Positions 34,401 to 44,805 of a stretch of DNA of 64,000 nt are shown here, one piece after another; position 1 is the stretch's first letter, and every line of letters starts with the position of its first letter. Origin of the DNA: Leucosporidium creatinivorum (lineage: Eukaryota > Basidiomycota > Microbotryomycetes > Leucosporidiales > Leucosporidiaceae). The notes beneath the pieces were generated by a model. That model did no database searches. It saw only the letters and a list, made by a program, of their open reading frames with translations, and was not told the origin of the DNA. The translations under genes were made by a program, and so were the position numbers. The stretch spans positions 1,658,266 through 1,722,265 of the forward strand of contig BCKL01000002.1 in assembly GCA_001600635.1 (NCBI GenBank). The letters are read 5' to 3'.

Positions 34401-34699
34401 CCTACACGCTTCGACAGGTGCATCGAGCGAATCTGTAGGGCAATATCCAAGGTTAGGTAAGCTACTACAGAGCGATTCGGGCTTGCTTAGCGCCGAGACA
34501 AGCTGGGGCGCTGCCTCGAGGACGGCGTGAACGGCAGTGGAACTGTGGTTCGGCAGACTGAGCATCTTGACAGCTCCTCAGCCTCTACAGCTCTCATCTT
34601 CGCCTGCTGACAGCGAGTAGGGCCCTACACGTCGCCGCCCTCGGCTGTCCAGCTCAGACGAACCGCGATACTCACGGAAGGGGTCTTGATGAGATCCAT
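31444..34699 (-). CDS. Myotubularin-family phosphoinositide 3-phosphatase (Ymr1-like)
   Basis: Myotubularins remove the 3-phosphate of PtdIns3P and PtdIns(3,5)P2 on endosomal and vacuolar membranes. The active-site CX5R motif HCSDGWDRT is encoded at about 32960-32986. Upstream is an N-terminal PH-GRAM-type domain (MDLIKTPS-IRSMHLSKRVG, GSLHLTPHHLIFRP, ILHSVTRTPP, ILRTRDFAVYEL). Then come YLHWANLGSITRSSQPMVGI, TNIIIDARPSKNAYANSVKG and YLGIDNIHVMRSSLNSVYDG. After the active site lie QICLDPYYRT, LIEKDWIAYGHRF and CPVFQQFLDCIYQLQ, all typical. The start at 34699 matches the short N-terminus of fungal Ymr1. Five introns are inferred; the first is long (about 240 nt). The C-terminal third is a Pro/Ser-rich extension of roughly 200 residues ending VDPLGVGFS, longer than in yeast Ymr1. 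Confidence 0.94.
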
Positions 34700-35046
34700 A
34701 TCGGACAGCAGAGCAGCAGCTGTAGCCTTGTAGGTTTCTCCTTCGATTGGTGCGAGTTGCAGCTGTAGTCGAGCAAGATGTGGTCCGAGAGAGAGAGCTC
34801 CGAGCGGCGAGAGACGTTGAAAGCGAGACTCCTTTCGGCTCAAGTTGGCTGAGAGGCTGTAAGAGAGCAGAGGTGTTATTCAGCTACGAATCCGATCCTG
34901 TTCTATCACTCTGAGATGTATCTGAGCAGCTACAGCGAGGAGCGCCCACCGCTTCCTCTGTCGCGATCGAGCTCCGAGCACTCTTGCTTCCGCTTTTTCC
35001 ACTCCTTTTCTCGGATCTCTCTTGACCGCTCGTACCAGACTGCAGA
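34700..35046. other. Divergent intergenic region
   Basis: About 350 bases between the myotubularin gene (minus) and the small gene at 35047 (plus). Presumed bidirectional promoter; nothing further is visible. Confidence 0.45.
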
Positions 35047-35333
35047 ATGCCCGCTACCGACGCTCTCGGTAAGCTCTCCCAATCAGCAGTCACCACGAGC
35101 GCGCTCGCTCCCCACTTACGCCTGTTTCCACGCTCCATCTCGCCCTCTGTACACCTAAAGCTCCCCCTCTTTCTCCCGCCGAAAGGGAAATCGTCAAAGC
35201 TGCCGGCGGGTGGTCCAACTTCATGCAAAGTTACGGGCTCAAAGCCTGGGAGCAGGACGACATCCAAGAGGCCAAGTCCATCCTCTAGTCGTTCGTCGCC
35301 GGTGATGAGGAGTCCAAGGGCGCGAAGCAGTGA
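35047..35333 (+). CDS. Small conserved-looking protein with an in-frame TAG
   Basis: Exon 1 (35047-35068) encodes MPATDAL; the intron 35069-35160 has a CACTTAC branch and ends CTAAAG. Exon 2 reads LSPAEREIVKAAGG, then GGWSNFMQSYGLKAWEQDD and IQEAKSIL. A TAG follows at 35286-35288. The same frame goes on for 14 more codons (SFVAGDEESKGAKQ) to TGA at 35331-35333. The GGW-x-FMxSYGLKxW pattern resembles small fungal proteins I recall as hypothetical; in those the helix continues past this point. So the TAG is either a nonsense change, a sequencing error of a sense codon, or a read-through site. Product length is 49 residues to the TAG or 64 beyond it. Function unknown. Confidence 0.6.
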
Positions 35334-35695
35334 GAGATGAGGTGTGATTTGGAATCTAAGTACTTGCAGGAGCGCAGGCTGACCTTTTGCCGGGCAGCTG
35401 GTATGCCGAGACGGGAAATGGAACTGTCGGCGGGTTCTGTAGCGAGGTTGACAGGGCGTAAATCGGTATCATCAGTACAGAAGGGAGCACCCCGAGTCTG
35501 GCGAGCGTCTCAGCGACTCCTCACTGCTTCCCGGTCTCTCGTTGAGGCGCGAGGCGGTTCTCGGCGATGGCTCCCGTCGCCGAATTCTCTCTCCGTCGCT
35601 GGTAGAGCATGACAGGACTACAAAGTTACAGCAGGAATCGTATATATGTGTGGGACAATACATCTCTACTTCTACATCTCCTCCTCATCCAACAG
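35334..35695. other. Convergent intergenic region
   Basis: About 360 bases between two converging genes, so both 3'UTRs. Nothing else is seen. Confidence 0.4.
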
Positions 35696-37473
35696 CTACA
35701 CCCTCTCCTCCCCCTCCTTCTCCTGCCACTCCCTCGCATACTTGCTCGCCGGGCTCCTCGCCTCTCCCGCGAACCCCAACCCCACGTCCCCCTCCTCAGC
35801 GACCGTACAGACGCTCTCTGCGAAGCCGACGCCGATGAGAGGGACTACGGGAGCGACGGGGTGGGAAGAACCAAAATTCGAGATGAAGCCGAGCTTGGAG
35901 GGGGGTGGGGAGGGCGGTGGAGGGGAGGTGATCTGTTGTTGCAGGAGAGAGAGGGTTAGTGGAGGCATGAGAGGGGGGGAGGAGGAGGACGAACGAAGAA
36001 GGTTGAGCAGGAGTTGATAAAGACTGTGGAGGGCGAAGGGCGAATTAGCTTGAGTTCGGCAAGAGGTTGCAGAGCAGAAAAGACGTACGATCCATCCCGC
36101 AAGTAAGAAGGCAGATCCATGACTCTTGCCCATGCTTCGAGAGCGCGATGCCGAGGATGTTGGCGGCTGCCAGGGAGAGAGAACGCCGAGAAATGGACGA
36201 GGGGGAAAGGAGAATAGGAAGAAGCGAGTCAGCTCGAGACTCCTCGGCGAGACTCAAAAGCTCTGAATGTGTAAAGGCTTGCCACTCACCAGAGGTCAAC
36301 AGCGCGACCAGTGCAGCCAGTGCGCTCGTGATGGCCATTTTCCGTCCCGGTCCGTTCTGCAGCCAGGAAGAGCGTAGGGCGAGAAGGAAGGCGCCGGCGA
36401 AGTAGAGGTTGACAGTGGCTTGCACTGTAAGGAAGAGACGGAGAGAGTGAGCGCCGATACACGAAGTGGGAAGGGGAAAGCCGAGCTCACGAGCAATCAC
36501 GACGATGGCGCCGTATTGGTGTAGACCGATGATGCAGGTCTTGTCAACCTCTGAACGGCGACGAGAGAAGCGGCTGACCTGGTAGCGAGGTCGGCGAGAT
36601 TGTCAGCGGAAGTTCGACGCGGCTCGGCGATCGCTTGTCGGCGAAGTTTGGCGAGTAAGCGGCGCGGGAGCCATGCGAGGTGGTGCAGAGGGCTCTGGAG
36701 AGTATCAGCAGGACTGACCAACATGCTCATTCCTCCGGCCCACCAGACAGCCATCAAGAGCGCTGACGCCCGGTACCATTTCGAATCGCAGCGCCGAGGT
36801 GCTGACACGCCGGGCTGGGAGGTGTAGACGAGGTAGACTGTAGGTGAGTCGGGTCAGTTGTCTGTCGAATTCTGATCGGTGTGCTGAAGTTGTGAGTCAG
36901 GCCGAAGGAAGAGGAACTCACTTCGCTCGGCTGCGAAAGTGTGAGGGAGAAAGGGTCAGCCGAATTCAGCACATTGCAGAGAGGCATGGAGCCCACTGAA
37001 GAAGAAGAGCAGAAGAATCTTGGATGCTCCGTACGCGAGGAAGCTATTCAAAAAGGTCAACAAGGCGCGAAAAGAGAGGCTCGGCGATGGTCCAAACTCA
37101 CCACATGAGGATGGCGGCCGAGCAAGACTGGGTCGAGAAGGAGGTCCCGACTCCCAACTCCAGAATCCCACTCGCATACAGATTGATGAGCCTGTACCAC
37201 CACAAGGAATCGTCAGTCACGCCCGTCCGAATCCGACCCTTTGCCGCGCATGCTTTGGAAAAATAAACGGGCTCACCCGACCGAGATGGCGAGAAAAGTG
37301 ATATAACCTTGGAGGGACAGTTTTCGTAGGGCTCGGAAGCTCGTAGGAGCGCGTCGTGCGAGCATAACGGCCAGGATGATGGATGCCGTGAGGTAGAAGA
37401 CTTGAGTTGGCGCCCGTTGAGTTGGCGAAGAAGGAGGCGAGCTGGCGCCGAGAGGCTGAGCAGAGTCGGCCAT
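35696..37473 (-). CDS. Multi-spanning membrane protein of unknown function
   Basis: The start at 37473 opens a short Ser/Pro N-terminus, then about seven hydrophobic segments: VFYLTASIILAVMLAR, LQGYITFLAISVGLINLYAS, FLAYGASKILLLFFF, the segment after WYRASALLMAVWWAGGMSML, CIIGLHQYGAIVVIA, VNLYFAGAFLLALR, and a pair around MAITSALAALVALLTS and AANILGIALS. A motif ERIYLVYTSQPG is split over a very short exon (about 9 nt, near 36921). The stretch between MSML and VSRFSRRR is an intron of about 140 nt. A Pro-rich tail ends EWQEKEGEERV. About eight introns are needed. The seven-helix layout with a conserved ER-(I/V)-YLV motif is familiar from uncharacterised fungal membrane proteins, but I cannot name the family. 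It is divergent from the carboxylesterase gene. Confidence 0.74.
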
Positions 37474-38225
37474 GGCTCCAGTCGCGTGAGCTGCAGGCGC
37501 GTCGGGTGACCTTGAAAACGAGCAGCAACGAGGAAGAAGGAGGGCAAAAGAGACGAAGCCCCCCGTGTGACCCCCACCTACTCGTGAGCAGGAGAACAAA
37601 GACACCTCTCCCCCGCCAGCCTCGGCTCTCTCGCCAGGCCCTCTTGTCTCATGCTTGATGAAATCCAAACATCTCTCGCTGTGGGGGGACGAGCTGATGT
37701 AACTTGCTCTGTGATAGCCAACAAGAACGTCTCAAGAGCCCCAGCGGCGGCCAGGAAAGGGTCGCATTCGGCGATGGAAGCTCGGCGCGAGACCTTTCGG
37801 ACGTGGGATCGTGAGGTGTTGGCGGCTGTAGCCTCGCAAGATCTGTACAAGCTGCTGACGTGTTACCTGCTGCTCGTCGGCCTGTGAGCGCAAGACGAGA
37901 CGAGTTCGAGACACTGAGGAGAAGGCGCCGGGAAGGGAAGCGACGCTGACGAGCGGGGGCGGGGGGTGACGAAGTCCAAGCTGGGCGCTGGGCGAGCAGA
38001 ACAGGGGCGTGGGGTAGGACGTGAAGAGCTACAGAAAGTTTGAAGCATCTTTCGAGTGAGCGCAAGGAGACGAAGAGGCGTTTGAAACTCCGACCCTCTT
38101 CTTGCTCCGTCCGTCTCGTCGTCTTCCAGCTCGTTCGATTTCATAGGGCAAGGGCTACATCACAATAGAACAGACCTCGTCTCAGTTCACTACAGCTACT
38201 CGCTCAGCCCTTCTAATCGCTCCGA
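37474..38225. other. Divergent intergenic region
   Basis: About 750 bases between the membrane protein (minus) and the carboxylesterase (plus). Presumed promoters of both. Open frames here show no recognisable protein. Confidence 0.45.
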
Positions 38226-40881
38226 ATGGCCGACCTCCTCGTCCAAACAGCTTCTGGCCCTGTCATCGGCTTCAAGGACACCTACGCGCTCAGGGACAGC
38301 TCAGCGGCACCATTGATTGAATCTGGAGAGAATGGAGGTCTTCCTGTAGTGCAGAAATGGCTGGTGAGTGCGGCTCGGAGTGCAGCTCGGGGACTGCTGA
38401 GCCGGAGACGGACGCAGCGCAAGAGGGTCAAGCTGACTCGCTGTCGACCTACAGGGCATTCCGTACGCTCAAGCTCGAAGGTGGGAACGTCCCCAGCCTC
38501 CGCAAGCGTGGACGGAGCCGCTCAAGGCGCACGAGTTCGGGTGAGTCTGAACGTGCGGGTTGCAGAGCTGTCATTTAGCAACAGAGGGCTCCGAGATAGA
38601 CGCAGCGCGCTAACCACGTCCTTGACTACAGATCCATGTTCCCTCAGCCTCCTTCCGGCACCGAGAAGATGTGAGCTCAGTTCGCCGAACCTCGACCTCG
38701 CCGAATCGCTGACCCTTGTTCTACAGCTATGGTCACCAAAAGGGCTTCATCAAACGTTCCTTCGTTGCTCAGAGCGAGGACTCGTTCAACCTCAACGTCT
38801 TCGCGCCCGAGGGAGCCAAGGAGGGCGACTCGTTGCCGGTTCTCGTGAGCATCATCCTTCTTACGAGGCTCCGGCCGAGGCTGACCTGCTCCCAATCTAC
38901 AGCTCTGGATCTACGGCGGATCGCTCAACAATGGCTCAGCAGACAAGTTCCAGTACGACCCGACCGAGTGGATTCGAGCTTCGCAACCTGGGCAGAAGTT
39001 CATCGTTGTGCGTAGTTCGTGGCATTACCATGATATTGAAGTCTTCTGCTGACTAAGTCTGCACTGCTACAGATCACGGGCAACTACAGGACCAACATCT
39101 GGGGCTTCTTCTCCAGCCCCGACGTTCTCGCCGCCGATCCTGATGGACTCAGTGGAAATTACGGGCTGTACGACTGCATTGCGATGCTCGACTGGGTGAG
39201 TTTGGAGTCTCTCTCTCTCTGCGCTCCACTTCCTGCGCCGTTCTCCCTTCAACGTTCCCTCTTCGACGACCCCCCTTCGGCGTTCCCTCTTCGGCGCCTC
39301 GCTTGCCGCCTTGTGCGCTGACCCCTTGCTCGTGTGCTTTCGACGCTTACTACAGATCCAAGCCAATGTCGGCGCATTCGGCGGCGACAAAACGAATGTG
39401 ACGCTCTTTGGCCAGTCGGCTGGAGCCTTCCTCATCTCCAACCTCTTGGTCTCGGGCAAGAAGCTCTTTCACAAGGCAATCATGCAGAGCGGAGCGGCTG
39501 GGACGATGGTAAATTACCCCAACGTCTTCTCGGCTGAGCACTGCAGCTAACCCTCTCCTTCTCACAGCAAATCAAGCCGGCAAACGAATCCTACCCTGCC
39601 GCTTCGCAGATCCTCAACCTGCACGGCCCCGGAGGCGCTACGCCCGAAGCACGCATCAACGCTCTTCGCTCAGTACCGACCGAAGAGATGTACCAAGCAC
39701 ACTACAACTCGTATCGTTGGGGCGGGCTTAATTTGACGCTTGAAGAAGGGCCGAACGCGATTTGGACCAGGTCCACCGTGGAGAGGTTAGAGGCTGGAGA
39801 GTGGGATGAGTGGATTGAGAGAGTCATTATCGGGACTACGGAGGATGAGGGTACGATCTTTACCCTTGGCAACTCGGTGCGTTTCTCTCTCGCTTCTTCG
39901 TTTGTCCTGCCACTTCCTTCTCTCTCTGCTCTCTCATCTCTACTTCCTCTCATGTTCACCTCTGAATTCCACTGACTCCTCCTCCCCCCACAGTTCAATA
40001 CAGCAACCGCCTTCGAGGCTCACCTCGCTCACTTCCCCTCCCATCTCCACGCCCCCCTCCGCGCCAAATACCTCGCACCCTTCAACGGCATCCACCCTCC
40101 CCAAACCTCCCTCATTGAAGCGCCCATGTCTCGCCTCTTGGCCGACCATCTCTTCGTCGACCCCACTTGGGACATGGCCAAGGCGATGTCGGGCACGCCG
40201 AACTCGAAGAGCGGCAAGAAGGCGAGGGTGTGGATGTATAGGTGTAAAGCTGAGGTGGATAGGATCTCGAGAGGACCGGCCAAGTGCGGAGCTATGTGAG
40301 TCGCTCTGCCCTGCTCTTCGCTGCCGCCAGCGCTCGCCGCTTCCCTCGCCGCCGAGCGCGTTCGCTGATCTTGTCGCCCCCTTCTCGTCCCCTCCTTCTC
40401 GCATCTCGCTCCGGCTTAAACAGGCACATCATCGAGATCCCTTTCGTCTTCAACACGTCCTCGCTTTGGGAGGAGGGTGCACATGAAGCCGCTTCCGCGA
40501 AGGTGTGGGGCAAGATGTGGGCCGACTTCGCCATCAGCAGCAACCCCGGTAAGTCGAGTAGCCTCACCTAAGGAGCCACATCCATGAGCTCTCGGCTTTG
40601 AGGGAGATGGATGGCTGACCTCCAACTCATGCTCTGCAGACCCCAACTGGCAGCCCTTTACTCACGAATCCCCTTCCTGGCTCGTCTTGTCCGATGGAGG
40701 AGTGACGGAGAACGAGTCGCTCGCCGGCTTTGAGGAGAACATGATTGATTGGAGCGGCAAAGGGAAGGGGAAGACGGGCGATGAGGGAGAGGGTGACTTG
40801 CTCGGCGTGAGTTCGGCTGAGGCTCGGTCGACTAAGAGTTGAGCTGATCTTCCTCTCGTGTCGCAGGAGCTGAATGAGTAG
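38226..40881 (+). CDS. Type-B carboxylesterase/lipase family protein
   Basis: An alpha/beta-hydrolase of the cholinesterase-like family. It begins [18 protein letters not shown], without a signal peptide, so probably intracellular. Typical blocks are [40 protein letters not shown] (oxyanion-hole region), [37 protein letters not shown] and the nucleophile elbow GQSAGA (Ser codon 39416-39418). The family usually has GESAG; Gln replaces Glu here. The acid lies in [11 protein letters not shown] and the His in [12 protein letters not shown]. It ends with [14 protein letters not shown] and a short acidic Gly/Lys tail. About eleven short introns split it. The substrate is unknown. The family includes secreted lipases and intracellular esterases. 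Confidence 0.9.
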
Positions 40882-42564
40882 AGGCAAGGGATGCTAGACA
40901 TTTTTCTCCGTCGTTTGCTGTTCTTGTAGTATAGGCTGGGTCAATCCGTTCTTTTGCTCACAGCTTCGCTCGGCGAGCTCGGCGATGGCTGGCTCGCTTC
41001 TTCTGCTCGATGCAGCACTCCCGCTCGGTCAAGAAGACGTGTCTGACGGTCTTTGAGTGCTGTATAGCGACACAGCACCTCAGCAAGCGAGTTCGGCGGG
41101 AAACGAGCCGACGGATAGGAGGTGCGCTCCAAAAACACTTCACTCCTTGATTTTAGCTTTACACGAACGATTTTGACCATGAGCAAGTAGATCACGACAA
41201 GACGGAGCGAGCCGGCCTTGCTTCTTTCGCCGAGCCGAAGTCCTATCCGATGATTGTGAAGGCCTTGCAGGGACATTGAAGCTCAGCGTGTATTGCCATC
41301 GAACTGGAAAAGTGTCTGCATGGGGTGAAGGGAGTTGGCTGGCCTGGTCGTAGACAAGCAAGCTCAGATGAGAGCAAGTCGGGCCCCATCCTCCCGCTGA
41401 GTCGGCGTGCCATGTAGCTACATGTACACCACCCAAGTACCACCACTGCAAGCAACTTCCCTTGTAGATCTCCAGCAGCACCACCCATGCACCAGAGCAC
41501 ACAATGGGGCCCTTCCATCTGCTCGGCGCCGACGCGGGACGAGCGCAGAAGACGTACAAGGTTGTCGCTGATGGCCAGGCGAGCATCCAATGTTTTGATA
41601 TGCAACGGAGAAGATTACGGCTGTGGTGGAGGGTGTAGAGCGCGTCAATGGCGGGAAGAGAAGCGCGGCTCGAGAGCGAGGGCCGAGGACGAACCTTGAA
41701 GACACGGTGGGATTGTAAAGCTGAGGAGACAGTGCTACATGCGATCCGTGTAGTATCCGCCTATCAACATACAGCTCAGTCAGCTGGGAGGGCCTCAGCG
41801 ACGGTCAGAGCAAGACAGTACGAGACGCACCAGCTTTCCGTCGACATGTATCGAGTGCGCGTAAGAGTTTGGAGCGTGAGGCGTGTTGCTCGGTGAGGCC
41901 CTGCAATAGAGCGGGAGGAGGCGCCGACGATGAGCGATGAGGCTGAGAGAGTGGTGGGCGAAAGGCCAAGGAAGTCAGCGCCCGTCGCTGTGTAACTGTA
42001 TGACTAGCGAAAACGCACCTATGGTCGCTGGTGAGCTTATCCGAGGCTCCTACAGCTTCCAGAGACACACGATTCGTTCCCTAGCATCAGGAGCGACGAG
42101 CAGCTCAAGCTGAGCTGGAACGAGCCCAGTGGGTGCGCGAAGGCNGGGAAGGGGTGCAGAGGGTCGGAGGTGAGTGGAAGAAGCTGATGGGAGTGAGTGT
42201 AGCGTGTGTCGGCTGCTGGGAGGAAAGATGGTGGGCGGAGTGGNAGCGAGCACAATGATGGCGGGGGAAGCTGAACAGCTTCAAGGCTCATTCGAACGCG
42301 CTGGTCGATTCCCTGTAGCCGACAGAGCATAGAGATAGTGCTGGAGTAGAGCGTGAGCCCGCAAAGAAAGTTGTAAGGGAGTAGAGTTGGTGAGAGGTGG
42401 AAGAGAGCTCAGGAGGGCGAGCGTCGGCCGAAGGGTTGAGGTGGTGCCGGGATAGTAGGGTGAACTGATGCAGTGATAGAAGTGATGTTTGGATGGAATA
42501 CAGGCGAGAAGGGCTTCTGCGCGAGCAAACGCAGGAGGAGCGGAACCCAAGCGAGGAGTGACCG

Positions 42565-42594
42565 GAATTCGCCCCTTCAAAGGGCGTAGAATTC
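42565..42594. repeat. Short inverted repeat with GAATTC ends
   Basis: GAATTCGCCC reads against GGGCGTAGAATTC with a small loop; TAGAATTCTA forms an inner palindrome at the right arm. No function is evident. Confidence 0.4.
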
Positions 42595-43151
42595 TACGCT
42601 GCCCCACCCGCGCCCCTCAGGGCTCAATCGGCTCGGCTCGCTCTCTCACTTCGACCTCATCTCGCTGAAGGCAGCCTCTTCAGCTGCCTGCCGTACAGTA
42701 AGGCAATTCTCGCCGGCCTTCGATAGTTGACCCTCCGAGTCCACTCTGGCCTCCACCGAGCCGAGCCCCTTCCCTCACCCGCTGCTGGATTATGTATGCT
42801 TCCATCACCGCTCAGAACGGTCTGGAATGCCGTTGACTTCGACAGAGTACAGCTTCCAGCTGCACTCGACCGCTCTGTAGGACCATGACTCCCTCACATC
42901 ACCACCGAGGACGGCAAGGTGAGAGCTCCTCCCCTTCTCTTCCCCTACAAAGTTGATCCCACTACCTCTTGCTCTTGCTAACACGTGCTCGACCATCGCT
43001 GTATCTTTCTACTTCCTTGCACTGTCGCCAAGCATCGACCTTCGGCCTGTAGTGGAGTGGGAATGGACCGAGACGAGGGGCAGAGCTCGGGGACCGAGAG
43101 CCGGAGCTGCAGGAGACTACGAGAGCTGGGAGTCGAGCCGGTGATAGCCTA

Positions 43152-43201
43152 GATCCTGTTGTATTCGATGCACCTCATTTCGTTGCTGTGGCAACAGGAT
43201 C
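43152..43201. repeat. 10-bp inverted repeat
   Basis: GATCCTGTTG (43152-43161) and CAACAGGATC (43192-43201) are exact reverse complements, 30 bases apart. It could form a stem-loop. It lies in the gene-poor region. Confidence 0.5.
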
Positions 43202-43467
43202 GAGAGAAGAGAGGACAGAAATCCCACTGCCGCGCTGATCTTTGGGACTAAAGCGCCCCGTACGAGGCGCTGTTATNCTCTGCTACAGGAAATGTGAAAC
43301 GCAATGAGGCGGTTCCCATAGCCTGGGCTCGTCGCTTGTTCGGGTTGCCCTCCTCGACGTTTCGGACCTCGCAGCCATTCGCCTCTTGCTTTCCTACCAC
43401 ATCTTGCTCGACTTCACATCGAGACCCTCAACACTAGCCCCTACTACTCTACACCCTACAGCTCAGC

Positions 43468-44585
43468 ATGCTGCTCCTCAAGCTCTCGCTGCTCGCCCTC
43501 CCCGTCCTCTCATCCGCTTCGGCAGTGCTCTTCCCCTTGTACTGGTGGCCAGGAGAGGAGGTATCTGATGCTGGGTGCTGGAAGGAGCTTCGTACCGCCG
43601 CGTGAGTTCACTTTAAAGTTGAGCGAAGGCCGAATCGAGCGAGCGAAGCTCCACCTGCCCTCCGACGCCCTACTGACCCGCCTGACGACCTACAGGAAGA
43701 CAAATCCTACTCTACCTTGGATTATCATCCTCAACCCCAACTCGGGACCCGTCCTGGACGTCGAGGAGAACTATCTTCGGTGCATTCCCTTCTTGCGCCG
43801 CGATCTGCCCAAGACTACCCGCTTCCTAGGATATATTCCCACGGGATACACCGAGAGGGCTGCTTCCGCCGTCACCGGCGACCTCGCTACGTACAAGAAG
43901 TGGTCGACGCTCAAGGTCAACGCCCCCGGAATCTCGGCGACGGCACCACTCGGCGCTCTCGACGGCATCTTCTTCGACGAAGCTACAGATGATTCGAGCG
44001 CTGCCCATGTCGCTCGATACAAGTCCTACGCCGCCTCGGTCCGCTCGTCGCTCGGTAGCTCGGCAACTGTGAGTCGTCTCGGTCGACCTCGTTTTTTGGC
44101 TATGCTCACCTTCCTCACTTGCAGGTCGTGCTTAACCCTGGAACCAAAGCTGCTGCTGCCTACTACCCCTTCAGCTCGTACATTGTCACCTACGAGTCTG
44201 CCTACAGCGCCTACTCGTACGTTCTTCGCTGGCTTCGCCGAGGGAGGGCGTCGGCTGACCTCTTGAACTCACTAGCCCCACCAGCTCGGTCGTTGTCTCG
44301 ACTTCAACCCCCGCCAACAAGCAGATCGTCATGGTCCACAGTCTCCCTACCACCACCACCGGAGGCATCACTCCCACCACTCGCCTGACGACCCTCCTCG
44401 ACCAACTCATCCTCACTTACAAGGTCGGCGGCGTCTTTGTCAACGACCTGGACCTCACCAAGACCGATGTCTACGCCTCGATTGCGCCCGACTTTGTCGC
44501 CTTCACCAATGCCGTCGCTTACCGCAACAAGAAGGCAGCCAACGCGGCGGCGAAGGGAAGGAGGTCGCTCGAGTGGAAGGCTTAG
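43468..44585 (+). CDS. Spherulin-4-type secreted protein, first of a tandem pair
   Basis: Spherulation-specific family 4 (Spherulin-4, PF12138) proteins are secreted TIM-barrel-like proteins related to glycoside hydrolases; the substrate of most is unproven. The start at 43468 gives the signal peptide MLLLKLSLLALPVLSSASA, then VLFPLYWWPGEE. Family blocks are WIIILNPNSGPV, TRFLGYIPTGYTERA, LGALDGIFFDEATDD (acidic pair), VVLNPGTKAAAAYYP, IVTYESAYSAYS, KQIVMVHSLPTT and VGGVFVNDLDL. It ends with a basic tail (KGRRSLEWKA). Three introns were seen (about 43601-43694, 44070-44125 and 44218-44276). The gene lies 220 bases upstream of its paralogue on the same strand. Confidence 0.9.
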
Positions 44586-44805
44586 AAGCCTTATGTCTGG
44601 GGTTGGAAGATGTAGAAGAGCAGGACTCTTACCTGCAGCATGTCATGTATTGGACTAAGCTCAGCGGACCGCATGGGCCCCCCACCTTGCTCCTCGGCGT
44701 TCTGGAACTCCTCTCGACGGGCGGCAAGAGGAAAGAGAAGGACGGGGCACGCTCTCTCTCCTCCGTCTCACTCGATTGAACCTGCTCACAGTCGCCTTCG
44801 CTGGG

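Larger units (their letters stand above)
40882..43467. other. Gene-poor region with ambiguous bases
   Basis: About 2.6 kb without a gene I can support. Open frames on both strands lack family signatures and consistent splice sites. The most protein-like stretch is on the minus strand around 42300-42450 (STLRPTLALLSSLPP, LRAHALLQHYLYALSA), but no start, stop or intron scheme fits. Three unknown bases (42145, 42244, 43277) mark weak assembly. Two small inverted repeats occur, at 42565-42594 and 43152-43201. The last ~100 bases should be the promoter of the first Spherulin-4 gene. Confidence 0.5.

Noticed and set aside
42565-42594. Possible cloning-vector junction (GAATTCGCCCCTT)
   Set aside because: It differs by one base from the common vector junction and flanking sequence has the same composition as the rest of the genome; chance is the simpler view, so it is kept only as an inverted repeat.
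42281-42607. Minus-strand open frame with protein-like wording (LRPTLALLSSLPP, LRAHALLQHYLYAL)
   Set aside because: No matching upstream or downstream exons, no family hit by eye, and it sits beside ambiguous bases. Could be the remnant of a gene but is not supported.
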